Made by a program: the position numbers and the translations under genes
Part shown: positions 50,012 through 60,962 of the stretch, piece by piece
How the letters are laid out: the number at the start of each line of letters is the position of its first letter
How positions within the stretch are numbered: the stretch's first letter is position 1
Origin: Bradyrhizobium sp. WSM471
GTDB lineage: Bacteria > Pseudomonadota > Alphaproteobacteria > Rhizobiales > Xanthobacteraceae
Assembly (NCBI RefSeq): GCF_000244915.1
Contig: NZ_CM001442.1
Location: forward strand, 682,001-746,000
DNA: 64,000 nt
Reading direction: 5' to 3'
Notes under the pieces: generated by a model
Told to the model about the DNA's origin: nothing
Seen by the model: the letters and a program-made list of their open reading frames with translations, nothing else
Database searches by the model: none

Positions 50012-51376
50012 CTAAACCCTCACCGGCCCCAGCGCGTCAAAGTGCCCGCGCTTCTGCAGCCAGGCCAGCAGCACCAGGCTCGGGATCGCCACCAGCATGC
50101 AGATCACGAAGAACAGCGGCCAGCCGGTGGTATCAGCCACGAAGCCGGCGCCTGACGAGAGATAGGTCCGCCCCACCGCGGCAAGCGCGGTGAGCAACGC
50201 ATATTGCGTCGCCGTGTGCAGCGGGTTCTGGCAGAGCGCCGAAAGATAGGCGACGAAGATCACCGTGCCGATGGCGCTGGTGAAGTTCTCACAGGTGATG
50301 GCGAAGGCGAGCGCCCATTGGCTGGTACCGACAAAGGCCAGCCACGAGAAGGAGAGGTTCGCGAGCGCCTGCACCACGCCGCCGATCCAGAGGCTGGTCG
50401 CAAGCGAATAGCGCCGCGCGACGAAGCCGCCGGCAAAGCCGCCGATCAGCGTCGCCGCGAGGCCGACGCCCTTCACGATCGCCGCATAGTCGTTGCGGGA
50501 GAAGCCGAGGTCGATCACGAACGGCGCGGTCATCGTGCCGGAGAAGGCGTCGGTGAATTTGAACAGCACGACGAAGGCGAGCGCGGCGAGCGCGTCCTTG
50601 CGCGTCAGGAATTCCGAGAAAGCGCCGATCGCCGCGTGCAGCACCCGCGCCAACGCGGTCTGCGTCTGCGTCGCGGCTTCCGCCCGCAACGACTGCTCGG
50701 GCTCGGTCGCGACCAGCGCCGTGATCGTCCCGATCAGCACCATCGCCGCCATCACCACATAGCCCCACATCCAGGCGGACGTGCGGGTGATGCCGGTGCT
50801 CTCGAAGCCCGAGACGATGAACAGCGCGCCGGCGGTCGAGACCAGCATGCCGATGCGATACGCCGCGACATAGGACGCCATGCCGGCGGCCTGCTCGCTC
50901 TCCGGCAGGCTCTCGACGCGGAAGGCGTCGACCACGATGTCCTGCGTCGACGAGGCCGTCGCCACCAGCAATGCGCCGAGCGCGACGTAGAACGGCGAGC
51001 GCGCGGGATCGGTCAGTGCCAGCAGCAGGATCGCTGCGATCAGCAGCAATTGCGAGAACAGCAGCCAGCCGCGCCGCCGCCCGAACGTGCGCGTGAACAG
51101 CGGCACATGCATCGCATCCACCAGCGGCGCCCACAGGAATTTCAGCGTGTAGGGCGTGCCGACCAGCGCAAACAGCCCGATGGTCTTGAGATCGACGCCG
51201 GATTCCCGCATCCACACCAGCAGCGTCGAGCCCGACAGCGCCAGCGGCAGCCCGGACGAGAAACCGAGGAACAGCACGATCAGCACCCGCGGTTGCAGGT
51301 AAACGGCAAGGCTGTCACGCCAGGAGGTGGGAGCCGTGTCGGGACTGGCGGGGGAGGTCGCGTCGGGTGCGGTCAT
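50012..51376 (-). CDS. AmpG-like MFS transporter
   Basis: 454 aa with about 12-14 membrane segments. LFLGFSSGLPLALSGSTLLVWMRESGVDLKTIGLFALVGTPYTLKFLWAPLVD is the AmpG signature, and VATASSTQDIVVDAFRVESL continues it. AmpG brings anhydromuropeptides from the periplasm to the cytosol for cell-wall recycling and for beta-lactamase induction. Stands alone. GTG or internal starts are not needed. Confidence 0.92.
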   Translation of the reverse strand: MTAPDATSPASPDTAPTSWRDSLAVYLQPRVLIVLFLGFSSGLPLALSGSTLLVWMRESGVDLKTIGLFALVGTPYTLKFLWAPLVDAMHVPLFTRTFGRRRGWLLFSQLLLIAAILLLALTDPARSPFYVALGALLVATASSTQDIVVDAFRVESLPESEQAAGMASYVAAYRIGMLVSTAGALFIVSGFESTGITRTSAWMWGYVVMAAMVLIGTITALVATEPEQSLRAEAATQTQTALARVLHAAIGAFSEFLTRKDALAALAFVVLFKFTDAFSGTMTAPFVIDLGFSRNDYAAIVKGVGLAATLIGGFAGGFVARRYSLATSLWIGGVVQALANLSFSWLAFVGTSQWALAFAITCENFTSAIGTVIFVAYLSALCQNPLHTATQYALLTALAAVGRTYLSSGAGFVADTTGWPLFFVICMLVAIPSLVLLAWLQKRGHFDALGPVRV

Positions 51377-51415
51377 GGGGTGGTGTTAGCAGATTCTGGC
51401 GGCCACAAGTGAGGT

Positions 51416-51456
51416 GTCGTCGCCCGGCTTGACCGGGCGACCCAGTATTCCAGAGG
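51416..51456. repeat. Partial type R2 repeat
   Basis: GTCGTCGCCCGGCTTGACCG...CGACCCAGTATTCCAGA, one arm of the R2 layout. It touches the 3' end of the GIY-YIG gene. Confidence 0.65.
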
Positions 51457-51462
51457 CCGGAG

Positions 51463-51765
51463 TTATGGCGGACCTGCGATCCCCGCATAGAGATCGTTCC
51501 AATCAGGATTATCCTTCTCGATCAGCGCAATCTTCCAGTCGCGCTTCCATTTTTTCAGGCGCTTCTCGCGTTTTATCGCATTCTCGGGATCATCGAATTG
51601 CTCGAAATAGACTAGCTTCACAACGCCATATTCCTTCGTGAAGCTCTCGACCAACTGCAATTTATGCTCCGCCACGCGGCGGATGAGATCATTTGTCACG
51701 CCAATGTACAGCGTTCCGCCGATCTTGCTGGCGAGGATATAAACGTAGTAGCAGCGCCCGCCCAT
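51463..51765 (-). CDS. GIY-YIG endonuclease-like protein (COG2827 type)
   Basis: 100 aa. YYVYILASKIGGTLYIGVTNDLIRRVAEHK carries the GIY-YIG Tyr, Tyr, Arg and His positions, with a following YFEQFDDPENAIKREKRLKKWKRDWK, in which Glu completes the site. Role of these small stand-alone proteins is not clear. It lies between two repeats; the last residues (AGIAGPP) differ from the usual end and may have been added when a repeat arrived. Confidence 0.88.
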   Translation of the reverse strand: MGGRCYYVYILASKIGGTLYIGVTNDLIRRVAEHKLQLVESFTKEYGVVKLVYFEQFDDPENAIKREKRLKKWKRDWKIALIEKDNPDWNDLYAGIAGPP

Positions 51766-51784
51766 CTGCCGCCTCCCGCTCCGC

Positions 51785-51887
51785 TGTCATCGTCCGCGAA
51801 GGCGGACGATCCAGTAATCACCAGCATCCCGGTTCAATCACGACTGCCGCGGCGTACTGGATGCCCCGCCTTCGCGGGGCATGACAG
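51785..51887. repeat. Intergenic palindromic repeat, type R2
   Basis: GTCATCGTCCGCGAAGGCGG...CGATCCAGTAATC at the left and TACTGGATGCCCCGCCTTCG...GGGGCATGACAG at the right. Confidence 0.85.
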
Positions 51888-51899
51888 TGTGCCTCAATC

Positions 51900-53099
51900 T
51901 CACTCCCCCGCCTGGAGCTTCCGCGGGAACAGTTCGGCAGCGCCGGTGGCCACCAGATGCGGGGCTTCGGGTGCATCGGTCTTGCTGAAATCGAGCTCTT
52001 CGATGCGCCCGGCGCGTTTCTCGATCTTGTCGGCGGAGATCAGGATCTGGCGGACGTCTTCGTTCGCGTCGGCAAAGTGCTTCTGCAATTTCAGCACGCG
52101 ATCCCTGAGGCGGCCGAGATCGTCGCCGAGCTTGATCACTTCGGTGCGGATCTGGTCGGCGGCGTCGCGCATGCGCGCGTCCTTCATGATCTGCTGCATC
52201 ACCTGGATCGCCAGCATCAGCAGCGACGGCGACACCAGCACGACGCGGGCGCGATAGGCCTTCTGGATCACGTCGTCGAAACCGTCGTGGATTTCGGCGT
52301 AGACCGATTCCGACGGCACGAACATCAACGCCATGTCCTGGGTCTCGCCGGCGACGAGATATTTTTCCGCGATATCGCTGACATGCTTCATCACGTCGCC
52401 GCGCAGCCGCTGCGTGGCGATACGCCTTTCCTCGTCGGTGCGCGCGTCATGCAGCGCGGTCATCGCTTCCAGCGGAAATTTCGCGTCGATGCAGAGCGGC
52501 CGCTGGTCGGGCAGGAACACGACGCAGTCCGGACGCTTGCCGGTCGAGAGCGTGAACTGGAACTCGTAGGCGCCCTTGGGCAGACCATCCTGGACGATCG
52601 CCTCCATCCGCGCCTGACCGAAGGCGCCGCGCGACTGCTTGTTGGCGAGCACGTCGCGCAGGGTCGTCACCTGCGTGGTGAGGTCGGTGAGGTTCTTGTG
52701 CGCGCTGTCGATGATGCCGAGCCGCTCGTGCAGGGCGCGCAGGCTATCCATGGTGTTGCGCGTGGTGTTTTCCATCGATTGGCCGACCCGGTGGGTCACC
52801 GAATCCAGCCGCTCGTTGACCGCGCGTGCCATGTCGGCCTGGCGGCCGGCCAGCGTCTGGGTCATGGCGTCGACGCGGCCCGAAGCCTCGCTCTGGGCGT
52901 GCAGCATCTGGCTGATGCGCTCCTCGAGCTCGTCGGCGCGGATCGCGTTGGCCATCGCGAGTTCCGCGCCGCGCCGCCCGGAGCGCGCGATCACCACGGC
53001 AATCACCACCATCAGGATAAGGACCAGGACGCCGAAGCCGATCAGCGCGTCCACGGCGCGCACCGGCCAGTCGCCGAGCATGAAAATGATCTCGTTCAT
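51900..53099 (-). CDS. rmuC: DNA recombination protein RmuC homologue
   Basis: 399 aa from ATG 53099 (AGGGGC upstream); the frame stays open further upstream but those codons overlap the def promoter region. N-terminal membrane helix (ALIGFGVLVLILMVVIAVVIA), a coiled-coil part (about 45-150) and the RmuC nuclease-like domain with LPDQRPLCIDAKFPLEAM, carrying the D...K pair of a restriction-like fold. Limits DNA inversions between short repeats in E. coli. Convergent with nothing; divergent from def. Confidence 0.93.
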   Translation of the reverse strand: MNEIIFMLGDWPVRAVDALIGFGVLVLILMVVIAVVIARSGRRGAELAMANAIRADELEERISQMLHAQSEASGRVDAMTQTLAGRQADMARAVNERLDSVTHRVGQSMENTTRNTMDSLRALHERLGIIDSAHKNLTDLTTQVTTLRDVLANKQSRGAFGQARMEAIVQDGLPKGAYEFQFTLSTGKRPDCVVFLPDQRPLCIDAKFPLEAMTALHDARTDEERRIATQRLRGDVMKHVSDIAEKYLVAGETQDMALMFVPSESVYAEIHDGFDDVIQKAYRARVVLVSPSLLMLAIQVMQQIMKDARMRDAADQIRTEVIKLGDDLGRLRDRVLKLQKHFADANEDVRQILISADKIEKRAGRIEELDFSKTDAPEAPHLVATGAAELFPRKLQAGE

Positions 53100-53270
53100 G
53101 CCCCTGCTTCTAGCCGATTCGCTCGCCCGCACGAACGAATAGCGAACATTTAGTGTAAATGCCCCGTCAAATTTTATGGTTAACGAAACCCGAAGTTTTA
53201 TGGTTGGCGGAGGGTTAACGGGGTTCCCGGCCGCATTGACCGCATCGAACGCGCGGCTTAAATCGCGGCC

Positions 53271-53795
53271 ATGGCCCTCAGAGAAATCATCATCCTGCCC
53301 GACAAGCAGCTGCGTCTGGTCTCCAAGCCGATCGAGAAGGTCACGCCGGAGATCCGCAAGCTTGCCGACGACATGTTCGAGACCATGTACGACGCGCCCG
53401 GCATCGGGCTCGCGGCGATCCAGATCGCGCAGCCGTTGCGGCTGATCACCATGGACCTCGCCAAGCCCGACCAGGACGGCGAGACCAAGCCCGAGCCGCG
53501 CGTCTTCATCAATCCGGAAATCATCGCCTCCTCGGAGGACCTGTCGGTCTACGAAGAGGGCTGCCTGTCGATTCCCGAATATTACGAGGAGGTCGAGCGG
53601 CCTGCGAAGGTTCGGGTGCGCTACATGGATCTGGACGGCAAGGTGCACGAGGAGGACGCTGAAGGCCTCTACGCCACCTGCATCCAGCACGAGATCGACC
53701 ATCTCAACGGCGTGCTGTTCGTCGACTATCTGTCAAAGCTCAAGCGCGACCGCGTGCTCAAGAAGTTCGAGAAAGCCGCCAAGCGCGCGGAGTGA
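53271..53795 (+). CDS. def: Peptide deformylase
   Basis: 174 aa. Motifs [20 protein letters not shown] (Cys metal ligand) and QHEIDHLNG (two His ligands and Glu). Removes the N-formyl group from new proteins. Followed by fmt and truA, the usual grouping. Confidence 0.97.
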   Translation: MALREIIILPDKQLRLVSKPIEKVTPEIRKLADDMFETMYDAPGIGLAAIQIAQPLRLITMDLAKPDQDGETKPEPRVFINPEIIASSEDLSVYEEGCLSIPEYYEEVERPAKVRVRYMDLDGKVHEEDAEGLYATCIQHEIDHLNGVLFVDYLSKLKRDRVLKKFEKAAKRAE

Positions 53796-53833
53796 GTACA
53801 AGCGACTGTGCTGCCCCACATTCCCCTGCGCTT

Positions 53834-53987
53834 CTTCCCCCTTTGTGGGGGAGGGTGGGGGAGAGGGGTAGCCCAGACGGAAGTCTCTCCGTCATCTGAA
53901 TCAGGTGCGTGCCGCGAAACCTGAAACCGAGAGAGCGCGTCGTGTGGCACCCCTCTCCCTAGCCCTCCCCCACAAGGGGGGAGGGAA
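53834..53987. repeat. Intergenic repeat, type R6
   Basis: CCCCCTTTGTGGGGGAGGGT...GGGAGAGGGG at the left and the facing CCCCTCTCCCTAGCCCTCCC...CAAGGGGGGAGGG at the right, between def and fmt. Confidence 0.8.
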
Positions 53988-54004
53988 CGTACCGAGTCCT
54001 TGTC

Positions 54005-54928
54005 ATGCCCCTCCGCCTGATTTTCATGGGCACGCCCGATTTCTCCGTGCCGACGCTGCTCGAGCTCATCGCGCATGGCCACGAGATCGTGGCCGTGTAC
54101 ACGCGCGCGCCGAAGCCCGGCGGCCGGCGCGGCCTGCAATTGCAGCCGACCCCGGTGGAAGAGGCCGCGCGAAAGCTCGGCGTGCCCGTGCTGACGCCGA
54201 AGACTTTGAAAACGCCGGAGGCGCTGGAAGAATTTCGCGCCTTCGATGCCGATGCGGCCGTCGTCGTCGCCTATGGCATGATCCTGCCGCAGGCGATCCT
54301 CGATGCGCCAAAGCTCGGCTGTTACAATCTGCACGGCTCGCTGCTGCCACGCTGGCGCGGTGCTGCTCCCATCAACCGCGCGATCATGGCCGGCGATGCC
54401 GAGAGCGGCGTGATGGTGATGAAGATGGATGTCGGGCTGGACACCGGCGACGTCGCCATGGCGGAACGGCTCGCGATCACGGACAATATGACCGCGCTCG
54501 ATCTGCACGATCGTCTGTCCCGGCTCGGTGCCGATCTGATGGTGCGCGCCATGGCCGCGCTCGATCGCGGCGGGCTCCAGCTCAAGCCGCAGAGCGAGGA
54601 CGGCGTCACCTATGCCGCCAAGATCGACAAGGCCGAGGCGCGGATCGACTGGACCAGGCCCGCGCGCGAGGTGCTGCGCCATATCCACGGCCTGTCGCCG
54701 TTTCCCGGCGCCTGGGCCGAGCTTGAGAATGCGCGGGTCAAGATTCTGCGCTGCGAGCTGGCGAACGGCACGGGCGCACCCGGCGAGGTGCTCGACGATC
54801 ACCTCACCGTCGCGTGCGGCGAGGGCGCAATCCGCCTGATCGAGCTCCAGCGCGAAGGCAAGGCGCGCATGCAGGCCGCGGATTTCCTGCGCGGCGTGCC
54901 GTTGAAGGCAGGCGCCCAATTCAAGTGA
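54005..54928 (+). CDS. fmt: Methionyl-tRNA formyltransferase
   Basis: 307 aa. [19 protein letters not shown] start, [21 protein letters not shown] (formyl-folate site with catalytic Asn/His) and the C-terminal OB fold. Formylates initiator Met-tRNA with 10-formyl-THF. Downstream of def across a repeat; truA follows across another repeat. Confidence 0.97.
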   Translation: MPLRLIFMGTPDFSVPTLLELIAHGHEIVAVYTRAPKPGGRRGLQLQPTPVEEAARKLGVPVLTPKTLKTPEALEEFRAFDADAAVVVAYGMILPQAILDAPKLGCYNLHGSLLPRWRGAAPINRAIMAGDAESGVMVMKMDVGLDTGDVAMAERLAITDNMTALDLHDRLSRLGADLMVRAMAALDRGGLQLKPQSEDGVTYAAKIDKAEARIDWTRPAREVLRHIHGLSPFPGAWAELENARVKILRCELANGTGAPGEVLDDHLTVACGEGAIRLIELQREGKARMQAADFLRGVPLKAGAQFK

Positions 54929-54930
54929 CG

Positions 54931-55034
54931 CTGTCATACCCCGCGAAGGCGGGGTATCCAGTACGCCGAGGCTTCTCGGTCGAACGGATAGGCTGCGGAG
55001 TACTGGATCGCCCGGTCGAGCCGGGCGATGACAG
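54931..55034. repeat. Intergenic palindromic repeat, type R2
   Basis: CTGTCATACCCCGCGAAGGC...GTATCCAGTACG at the left, GTACTGGATCGCCCGGTCGA...GGGCGATGACAG at the right; its last bases reach into the open frame before truA. Confidence 0.88.
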
Positions 55035-55048
55035 CGAAACTGGACAAG

Positions 55049-55786
55049 ATGCCCCGCTACAAGCTCATCATCGAATATGACGGCGCGCCGTTCTTCGGCT
55101 GGCAGGTGCAGGAGACGCTGCCCTCGGTGCAGGGCGCGCTGGAGGCTGCCGTCAAGGCGATGACCGGCGCGGATGCGCGCGTGCACGGTGCCGGGCGCAC
55201 CGATGCCGGCGTGCATGCGCGTGGCCAGGTCGCGCATGTCGATATCGCCAAGCAGTTTCCGCCGGGCCGTTTTCGCGACGGCCTGAACGCGCATCTGCGC
55301 CCGCATCCCATCGCCGTGCTCGAAGCCGATATTGTGCCGGAGACTTTCGAGGCACGCTTCTCGGCCGTGAAGCGCCACTATCGCTACCGCATCGTCAACA
55401 CCCGCGCCAATCTTGCGCTCGATGCCGGCCATGCCTGGCGCGTGCCGCGCCGGCTCGACGCCGATGCGATGCATGCGGCAGCACAACGCCTGCTCGGCAA
55501 GCACGATTTCACGACGTTCCGCGACACCGAGTGCCAGGCCAGATCGCCGGAGAAAACGCTCGATCAGCTCGACGTGCTGCGCGACGGACGCGAGATCACG
55601 ATTCTCACCTCGGCGCGCTCGTTCCTGCACAGCCAGGTGCGCTCGATGGTGGGGTCACTGATGTGGGTCGGCGAAGGCCGCTGGACCGCGGACGATCTCT
55701 CCGCAGCGCTCGCCGCGCGCAACCGCGCCGCCTGCGGCATCGTCGCCCCGCCGGACGGGCTCTACCTGATGCAGGTGGATTATTAG
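55049..55786 (+). CDS. truA: tRNA pseudouridine(38-40) synthase
   Basis: 245 aa from ATG 55049 ([19 protein letters not shown]). The upstream ATG at 55028 belongs to the end of the repeat (GATGACAGC) and is unlikely. The catalytic Asp is in [23 protein letters not shown] segment ([18 protein letters not shown]) is in the C-terminal half. Modifies the anticodon stem of many tRNAs. Confidence 0.96.
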   Translation: MPRYKLIIEYDGAPFFGWQVQETLPSVQGALEAAVKAMTGADARVHGAGRTDAGVHARGQVAHVDIAKQFPPGRFRDGLNAHLRPHPIAVLEADIVPETFEARFSAVKRHYRYRIVNTRANLALDAGHAWRVPRRLDADAMHAAAQRLLGKHDFTTFRDTECQARSPEKTLDQLDVLRDGREITILTSARSFLHSQVRSMVGSLMWVGEGRWTADDLSAALAARNRAACGIVAPPDGLYLMQVDY

Positions 55787-55814
55787 GAGCGGGGAGTTCT
55801 CGCCTCCCCACCGG

Positions 55815-55918
55815 TGTCATGCCCCGCGCAGGCGGGGCATCCAGTACGCCGCGGCGTCTCGGCTCAATCAGCGCTGTCTCTGGAATACTGGATCGTCCGC
55901 CTTCGCGGACGATGACAG
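55815..55918. repeat. Intergenic palindromic repeat, type R2
   Basis: TGTCATGCCCCGCGCAGGCG...GCATCCAGTACGCC at the left and TACTGGATCGTCCGCCTTCG...GGACGATGACAG at the right, between convergent truA and dapE. Confidence 0.88.
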
Positions 55919-55943
55919 CGGAGAATGGCGCGGCGGTCGTGGC

Positions 55944-57122
55944 CTACCCAAAATACCTTGCCAGAATCCCGCGATACACCTTCGTCAGCTGCTCCAGGTC
56001 CCTGACCGGCACACGCTCGTCGATTTGGTGCATGGTCTGGCCGACCAGGCCGAATTCGATCACCGGGCAATAGCTCGAGATGAAGCGCGCATCCGAGGTG
56101 CCGCCTGACGTCGACAGCTCCGGCTTGCGGCCCGTCACCTCCTCGATCGCGGACACCGCGAGTTCGGTGAACGGGCCGGGCTTGGTCACGAACACGTTCG
56201 AGTTCGAGGGCTCCCAGACGATGCGGGCGCGGATGCGGTTGCCGCAGGCTTTTGTCAGCCGCGTCTCGACCAGCTCGCGCAGGCTCGCCTGGGTGTGATT
56301 GTCGTTGTAGCGGATGTTGAATTTTGCGCGGGCTTGTCCCGGGATGACGTTGTTGGCGGTGTTGCCGACGTCGACCGAGGTGAATTCGAGATTGGAAGCC
56401 TGGAACGCCGCGCTGCCATGGTCGAGCGGCTCGTCCGAGATCGCCACGATCAGCCGCGCGATATCAGGCACCGGATTGGCGGCGCGGTGCGGATAGGCGA
56501 CGTGGCCCTGCACGCCGTCGACATACAGCGTGCCCGATTGCGAGCCGCGGCGGCCGACCTTGATGGTGTCGCCGAGCGTCTCGACGTTGGAGGGCTCGCC
56601 GAGCACGCAATGGTCGAATTTTTCGCCACGCTCGGCGGCCCATTTCAGCAGCTTGATGGTGCCGTTGATGGAGACGTCTTCCTCGTCGCCGGTGATCAGG
56701 AACGAGATCGAACCCGAGCCTGATGTTTGGCCGTCGCTGCGCGGCTTGCCGTCGTTCGCGGCGAGATGCTCCAGCACCGCGGCAACCGAGCAGGCGATGC
56801 CGCCCTTCATGTCGACTGCGCCGCGGCCATGCAGAAAGCCGTCCTTCACCTCGCCGGAGAACGCGCCGACGCTCCAGGCGCTCTCGTCGCCCGGCGGCAC
56901 CACGTCGGTGTGGCCGGCAAAGGTGATGTGCGGCCTGTCAGTGCCGATCCGAGCATAGAGATTGTCGACGTCGGCGGTGCCGGGCTCGCTGAAGGTGACG
57001 CGGTGGCATGTGAAGCCGGCTGCGGTGAGAACCTGTTCGAGCACGCCCAGCGCACCGGCATCGGCCGGGGTTACCGAGGGGCAGCGGATGAGATCGCGGG
57101 CAATCGAGAGAGCATCGGTCAT
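55944..57122 (-). CDS. dapE: Succinyl-diaminopimelate desuccinylase
   Basis: 392 aa. Zinc-site motifs [12 protein letters not shown] and [27 protein letters not shown] (catalytic Glu pair) and the C-terminal [10 protein letters not shown]. Removes succinate from N-succinyl-LL-DAP in lysine and peptidoglycan synthesis. The ATG overlaps the stop of the DUF805 gene by 4 bases (ATGA), so it is translated together with it. dapD lies nearby on the same strand. Confidence 0.96.
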   Translation of the reverse strand: MTDALSIARDLIRCPSVTPADAGALGVLEQVLTAAGFTCHRVTFSEPGTADVDNLYARIGTDRPHITFAGHTDVVPPGDESAWSVGAFSGEVKDGFLHGRGAVDMKGGIACSVAAVLEHLAANDGKPRSDGQTSGSGSISFLITGDEEDVSINGTIKLLKWAAERGEKFDHCVLGEPSNVETLGDTIKVGRRGSQSGTLYVDGVQGHVAYPHRAANPVPDIARLIVAISDEPLDHGSAAFQASNLEFTSVDVGNTANNVIPGQARAKFNIRYNDNHTQASLRELVETRLTKACGNRIRARIVWEPSNSNVFVTKPGPFTELAVSAIEEVTGRKPELSTSGGTSDARFISSYCPVIEFGLVGQTMHQIDERVPVRDLEQLTKVYRGILARYFG

Positions 57123-57772
57123 GCACCTCGCTTAACATGCATGCCGCCGGGCGGGCTAGCACTGGGCGGGACAAATTCGATCTCGCTCTGCTGGTCCCAG
57201 CTTTTCGCCGCAGGCGAGGCGGGCGCGGAGCCATCTTCAACGTCGACCAGTGGATCGGGGCCGAACCGGTTGTCGCCGGAGGTACCGGGGACAATGAACA
57301 TTTCCACGAGGCCCCAAAACCAGGGAATGTGCACGGCCCAGGCGAGGGCAAGAACCCAGTTTGATTCGGTCGGCAGCAGGTCCGAGAATTGGTCGAACAA
57401 CGCGGGCACGACGAAGAACGGAACCAGCCACCACCCGCTCCGGTCGCGATCGTGCAGTCGCTTGGTCGCGGTTGCGAGGTAGATCCACAGGAAGAGCGAG
57501 CTGCCGAGCACCTTGAGGATGAGGGTCGCGCGATCGGTGGTTGCCAGCAGACGGTAGGCCCTGGGATCGACCACGTTGAAGATGTCGTCGACACCGAAAT
57601 CGAAGTCGACCTTGAAGTTGAAGGCGAAAGTTGCGGCCCCGTTCAGCACCTTGATGGCCTGGTCGATCATCCCGAGCATGCAGGCCAGCAACATGACGAT
57701 CAGCAGCGCCTGCCACAGCAGGGCGCGGTTGATGCGGCCGTCGAAGCGGAAGAGATACCACGTCCAGTCCAT
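57119..57772 (-). CDS. DUF805 membrane protein coupled to dapE
   Basis: 217 aa from ATG 57772 ([21 protein letters not shown], the DUF805 start; the FDGRINR box is diagnostic). About four membrane segments; [13 protein letters not shown] is the second family box. A soluble Pro/Ser-rich C-terminal tail follows. Function unknown. The ORF upstream of the chosen ATG is repeat DNA. Stop overlaps dapE by 4 bases. Confidence 0.88.
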   Translation of the reverse strand: MDWTWYLFRFDGRINRALLWQALLIVMLLACMLGMIDQAIKVLNGAATFAFNFKVDFDFGVDDIFNVVDPRAYRLLATTDRATLILKVLGSSLFLWIYLATATKRLHDRDRSGWWLVPFFVVPALFDQFSDLLPTESNWVLALAWAVHIPWFWGLVEMFIVPGTSGDNRFGPDPLVDVEDGSAPASPAAKSWDQQSEIEFVPPSASPPGGMHVKRGA

Positions 57773-57852
57773 GCCAAAGGCTCCGGGCGGGAGAGGTCGC
57801 CCGGATGTTGGTCGCGATGGGGGAAGGGTGGGTTCGATGCCGCTGCCAGACC

Positions 57853-57985
57853 CGTCATCCTGAGGTGCTCCCCTGCGGTGCAGAGCACCGCAGGGGAGCC
57901 TCGAAGGATGAGCGGCCACGATGCTGCTGGCAGCCGGGCCGTCGCCCTTCGAGGCTCGCAGAAGAGGCGAGCACCTCAGGGTGAC
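57853..57985. repeat. Intergenic repeat, type R5
   Basis: CGTCATCCTGAGGTGCTCCC...GGAGCCTCGAAGGATGAGCG then the inverted CCTTCGAGGCTCGCAGAAGA...GCACCTCAGGGTGACGG; an inner CTCCCCTGCGGTGCAGAGCA... arm also pairs. Confidence 0.85.
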
Positions 57986-58002
57986 GGTGAGATAGTTAGT
58001 CC

Positions 58003-58848
<846 letters not shown>

Positions 58849-58955
58849 CGGGATTTCCTCACAGGCAGGCGGGAATTTGCGGTGATTTGGAGCGCTTTTT
58901 CGGGATTTGGGGGGACGGAGTCAAGCTTGGTTCGGTGTCATCACCCGCGAAGACC

Positions 58956-59039
58956 GTAGCCCGGAAGGAGCGAAGCGCATTCCGGGGCGGTCTCACCGCA
59001 ACAAAGCCCCGGATTTCGCTCGCGCTCCATCCGGGCTAC
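58956..59039. repeat. Intergenic palindromic repeat, type R3
   Basis: GTAGCCCGGAAGGAGCGAAG...CATTCCGGGG faces CCCCGGATTTCGCTCGCGCT...CATCCGGGCTAC. Confidence 0.85.
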
Positions 59040-59042
59040 CGT

Positions 59043-59732
59043 TCAATGCGACAGCCTGCCCAAAAACCCCGCCAGATCATCCGTGACATGATCGACATGG
59101 GCGGCGTCACGGCCCGCGAGCTCCCAGTCCTCACGCACGACCTCTTTCGTCCCGTCCGGCACCACCAGCACGGTGGTCATGCCGAGCTCGTGCGGGACGG
59201 TGAGGTTGCGGGCGAGGTCCTCGAACATCGCGGCGCGAGTCGGATCGACCGCGTGGTCGGCGAGAAACTTGCGGTAGGTCTGCGGCGCCGGCTTCGGCTC
59301 GAAGTCGGCGGCTATGATGTCGAACACGCCGTCGAAATGCATGGCAAAGCCGAGCCGGGCCAGCACCGCATCGACATGATCGACCGAGCCGTTGGTCAGG
59401 ATCAGCTTTCGTCCCGGCAGTTTTGCGATGGCCTCGCCCAGCGACGGGTTCGGCTCCAGCGGGGAGTGGTCGATCTTGTGGACGTAGGCGAGATAGTCGT
59501 CGGCGCGGACGCCATGCAGGGTCATCATGCCGCGCATGGTGGTGCCGAAGCGCTGGTAATAATCCTTCTGGATCTTGCGCGCTTCCGCCGGCGTCAGATT
59601 CAGCCAGTTGCAAACGAACTCGGTGATCCGAGCATCGACCTGCTGCCACAGATTGACGTGGTGCGGATAGAGCGTGTTGTCGAGGTCGAACACCCAGGTG
59701 TCGACATGGGCGAAGGCGCGGGGAGATTTCAT
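59043..59732 (-). CDS. Pyrimidine 5'-nucleotidase-like HAD phosphatase
   Basis: 229 aa from ATG 59732. HAD motif I TWVFDLDNTLYPHHVNLW, motif II ILTNGS, a Lys in FEPKPAPQTY and motif IV in AAMFEDLARNL. The DNTLYP variant marks the SDT1-like pyrimidine nucleotidase group. Acts on nucleoside monophosphates in the cytosol. The stop is only 4 bases from a repeat. Confidence 0.9.
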   Translation of the reverse strand: MKSPRAFAHVDTWVFDLDNTLYPHHVNLWQQVDARITEFVCNWLNLTPAEARKIQKDYYQRFGTTMRGMMTLHGVRADDYLAYVHKIDHSPLEPNPSLGEAIAKLPGRKLILTNGSVDHVDAVLARLGFAMHFDGVFDIIAADFEPKPAPQTYRKFLADHAVDPTRAAMFEDLARNLTVPHELGMTTVLVVPDGTKEVVREDWELAGRDAAHVDHVTDDLAGFLGRLSH

Positions 59733-59776
59733 CTTCACTCTCTATCCGTTGACCGCGGCGGCGCTCCACCCTCAAT

Positions 59777-59894
59777 CGTCGTCCTGGCGAAGGCCAGGAC
59801 CCATAGGCCGTGACGGATCATTGGGGCACTCTGGTCGTCGTTCTCTGCCAAACCCAATCCTGGGGTCATGGGTCCTGGCCTTCGCCAGGACGAC
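59777..59894. repeat. Intergenic palindromic repeat, type R1
   Basis: CGTCGTCCTGGCGAAGGCCA...GACCCATA at the left and GGGTCCTGGCCTTCGCCAGG...ACGAC at the right. Confidence 0.88.
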
Positions 59895-59928
59895 AGCGGA
59901 GTGCGCGTCCTGATCACAACACCACCCG

Positions 59929-60915
59929 TCACGGCATCGCAAACCGCAGCGTCTTGCCGCCGCTCGACATGTCCACCGCGCCAAAGCCCGTGGCCGCGAA
60001 GCCGCGCGCGCCGCAGTCGGTCTGCTCGTTGGTCTCGAACTTGGTCTCGCGCGTGCAAAGCTGCCTGTCGCCGCCCCAGTTCAGCGGCTTGTCCTTCAGC
60101 TTGACGATTCGGTTGTCGGCGTCGATGGCTTCCGCGAAGCTGAAGATCTGCTTCGGCTGGCCGCTCACATCAGGGTGCAGGCAGGTCTTGGGGTCGATGC
60201 GATACCAGCCGCGGCTGGTCACCGCCTTGCCGTCGTCGGTGGCGACCGCCGCCATCACCTTGTGCGTGGTGTCGTTGCACCAGGTGAGGCCGGTCGCAGA
60301 CGGGGTCTGCACGGCATCGACCATGGTCTTGAAGAAGTTCGGCGACGACAGGATGTCGGACGACAATCCGCGGCTCTTCAGGAAAGCGGCCAGCGCGCCT
60401 TGCGTCTTCGGCCCGTCGACGCCGTCGATTGGCGCGGCGTCATAACCTGCGATCACCAAAAGCCGCTGGATGCCGGCAAGGCGGGCCTGCTCGTCGTCAT
60501 ATTCGGAGTCCTCGGCGAGATAGGCGACGAAATTGCCGTCCGCGCCTTGCGTCGGCGTGATCTGGGTGAAGGCGGCCTGGGTCTGGCCGCTGCGGCACTG
60601 TCGCGCGGCCGCGATGACGAAATTGTCCTGCGCGACGCACAGCGTGTCGCTGCCGTTCTGCGGGATCGGGGATGCGCCGTAGACGCCGAGCGCGCGGGCG
60701 TTGAGCAGGATGCGGTCGGCGGAGAGCGTGCCCTGCACCACGACGCGGCAGGTGGCGGGGTCGATCCTGAACCAGCCGCGCGTCGCGGTCGCCGCCTTGT
60801 CGTCGATGCCGATCGCGGCCTCGACGACATAGGACATGCGATTGCAGATCTTCAGGTCGGCGAAGGCCGGTGCGGAGGAGAACACGAACGAGATGGCCGC
60901 GGCGGGGAGGGTCAT
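59929..60915 (-). CDS. Secreted protein with two DUF1036 domains
   Basis: 328 aa from ATG 60915. Two DUF1036 modules (KICNRMSYVVEAAIGI...GWFRIDPATCR at the N-terminus; TWCNDTTHKVMAAVATDDG...GWYRIDPKTC near residue 220) flank a peptidoglycan-binding-like helix (LAGIQRLLVIAGYDAAPIDGVDGPKTQGALAAFL). The signal peptide (MTLPAAAISFVFSSAPAFA) lacks positive residues, so the real start could lie a few codons upstream at a non-ATG codon. Further upstream the frame runs into a type R7 repeat. Periplasmic; function unknown. Confidence 0.82.
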   Translation of the reverse strand: MTLPAAAISFVFSSAPAFADLKICNRMSYVVEAAIGIDDKAATATRGWFRIDPATCRVVVQGTLSADRILLNARALGVYGASPIPQNGSDTLCVAQDNFVIAAARQCRSGQTQAAFTQITPTQGADGNFVAYLAEDSEYDDEQARLAGIQRLLVIAGYDAAPIDGVDGPKTQGALAAFLKSRGLSSDILSSPNFFKTMVDAVQTPSATGLTWCNDTTHKVMAAVATDDGKAVTSRGWYRIDPKTCLHPDVSGQPKQIFSFAEAIDADNRIVKLKDKPLNWGGDRQLCTRETKFETNEQTDCGARGFAATGFGAVDMSSGGKTLRFAMP

Positions 60916-60962
60916 CAGGAAGCGCGTCAGGACGGAGCGGCGCTGCCGCCTCGCGCTCCGCT

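Noticed and set aside
53100..53702. N-terminal extension of the RmuC frame
   Set aside because: It overlaps def on the other strand; RmuC normally starts with a membrane helix, which is found right after ATG 53099.
53726..55630. Minus-strand open frame of 634 codons opposite fmt and truA
   Set aside because: It is antisense to two well-recognised genes and passes through two intergenic repeats. Long antisense frames are expected in GC-rich DNA; its translation shows no domain.
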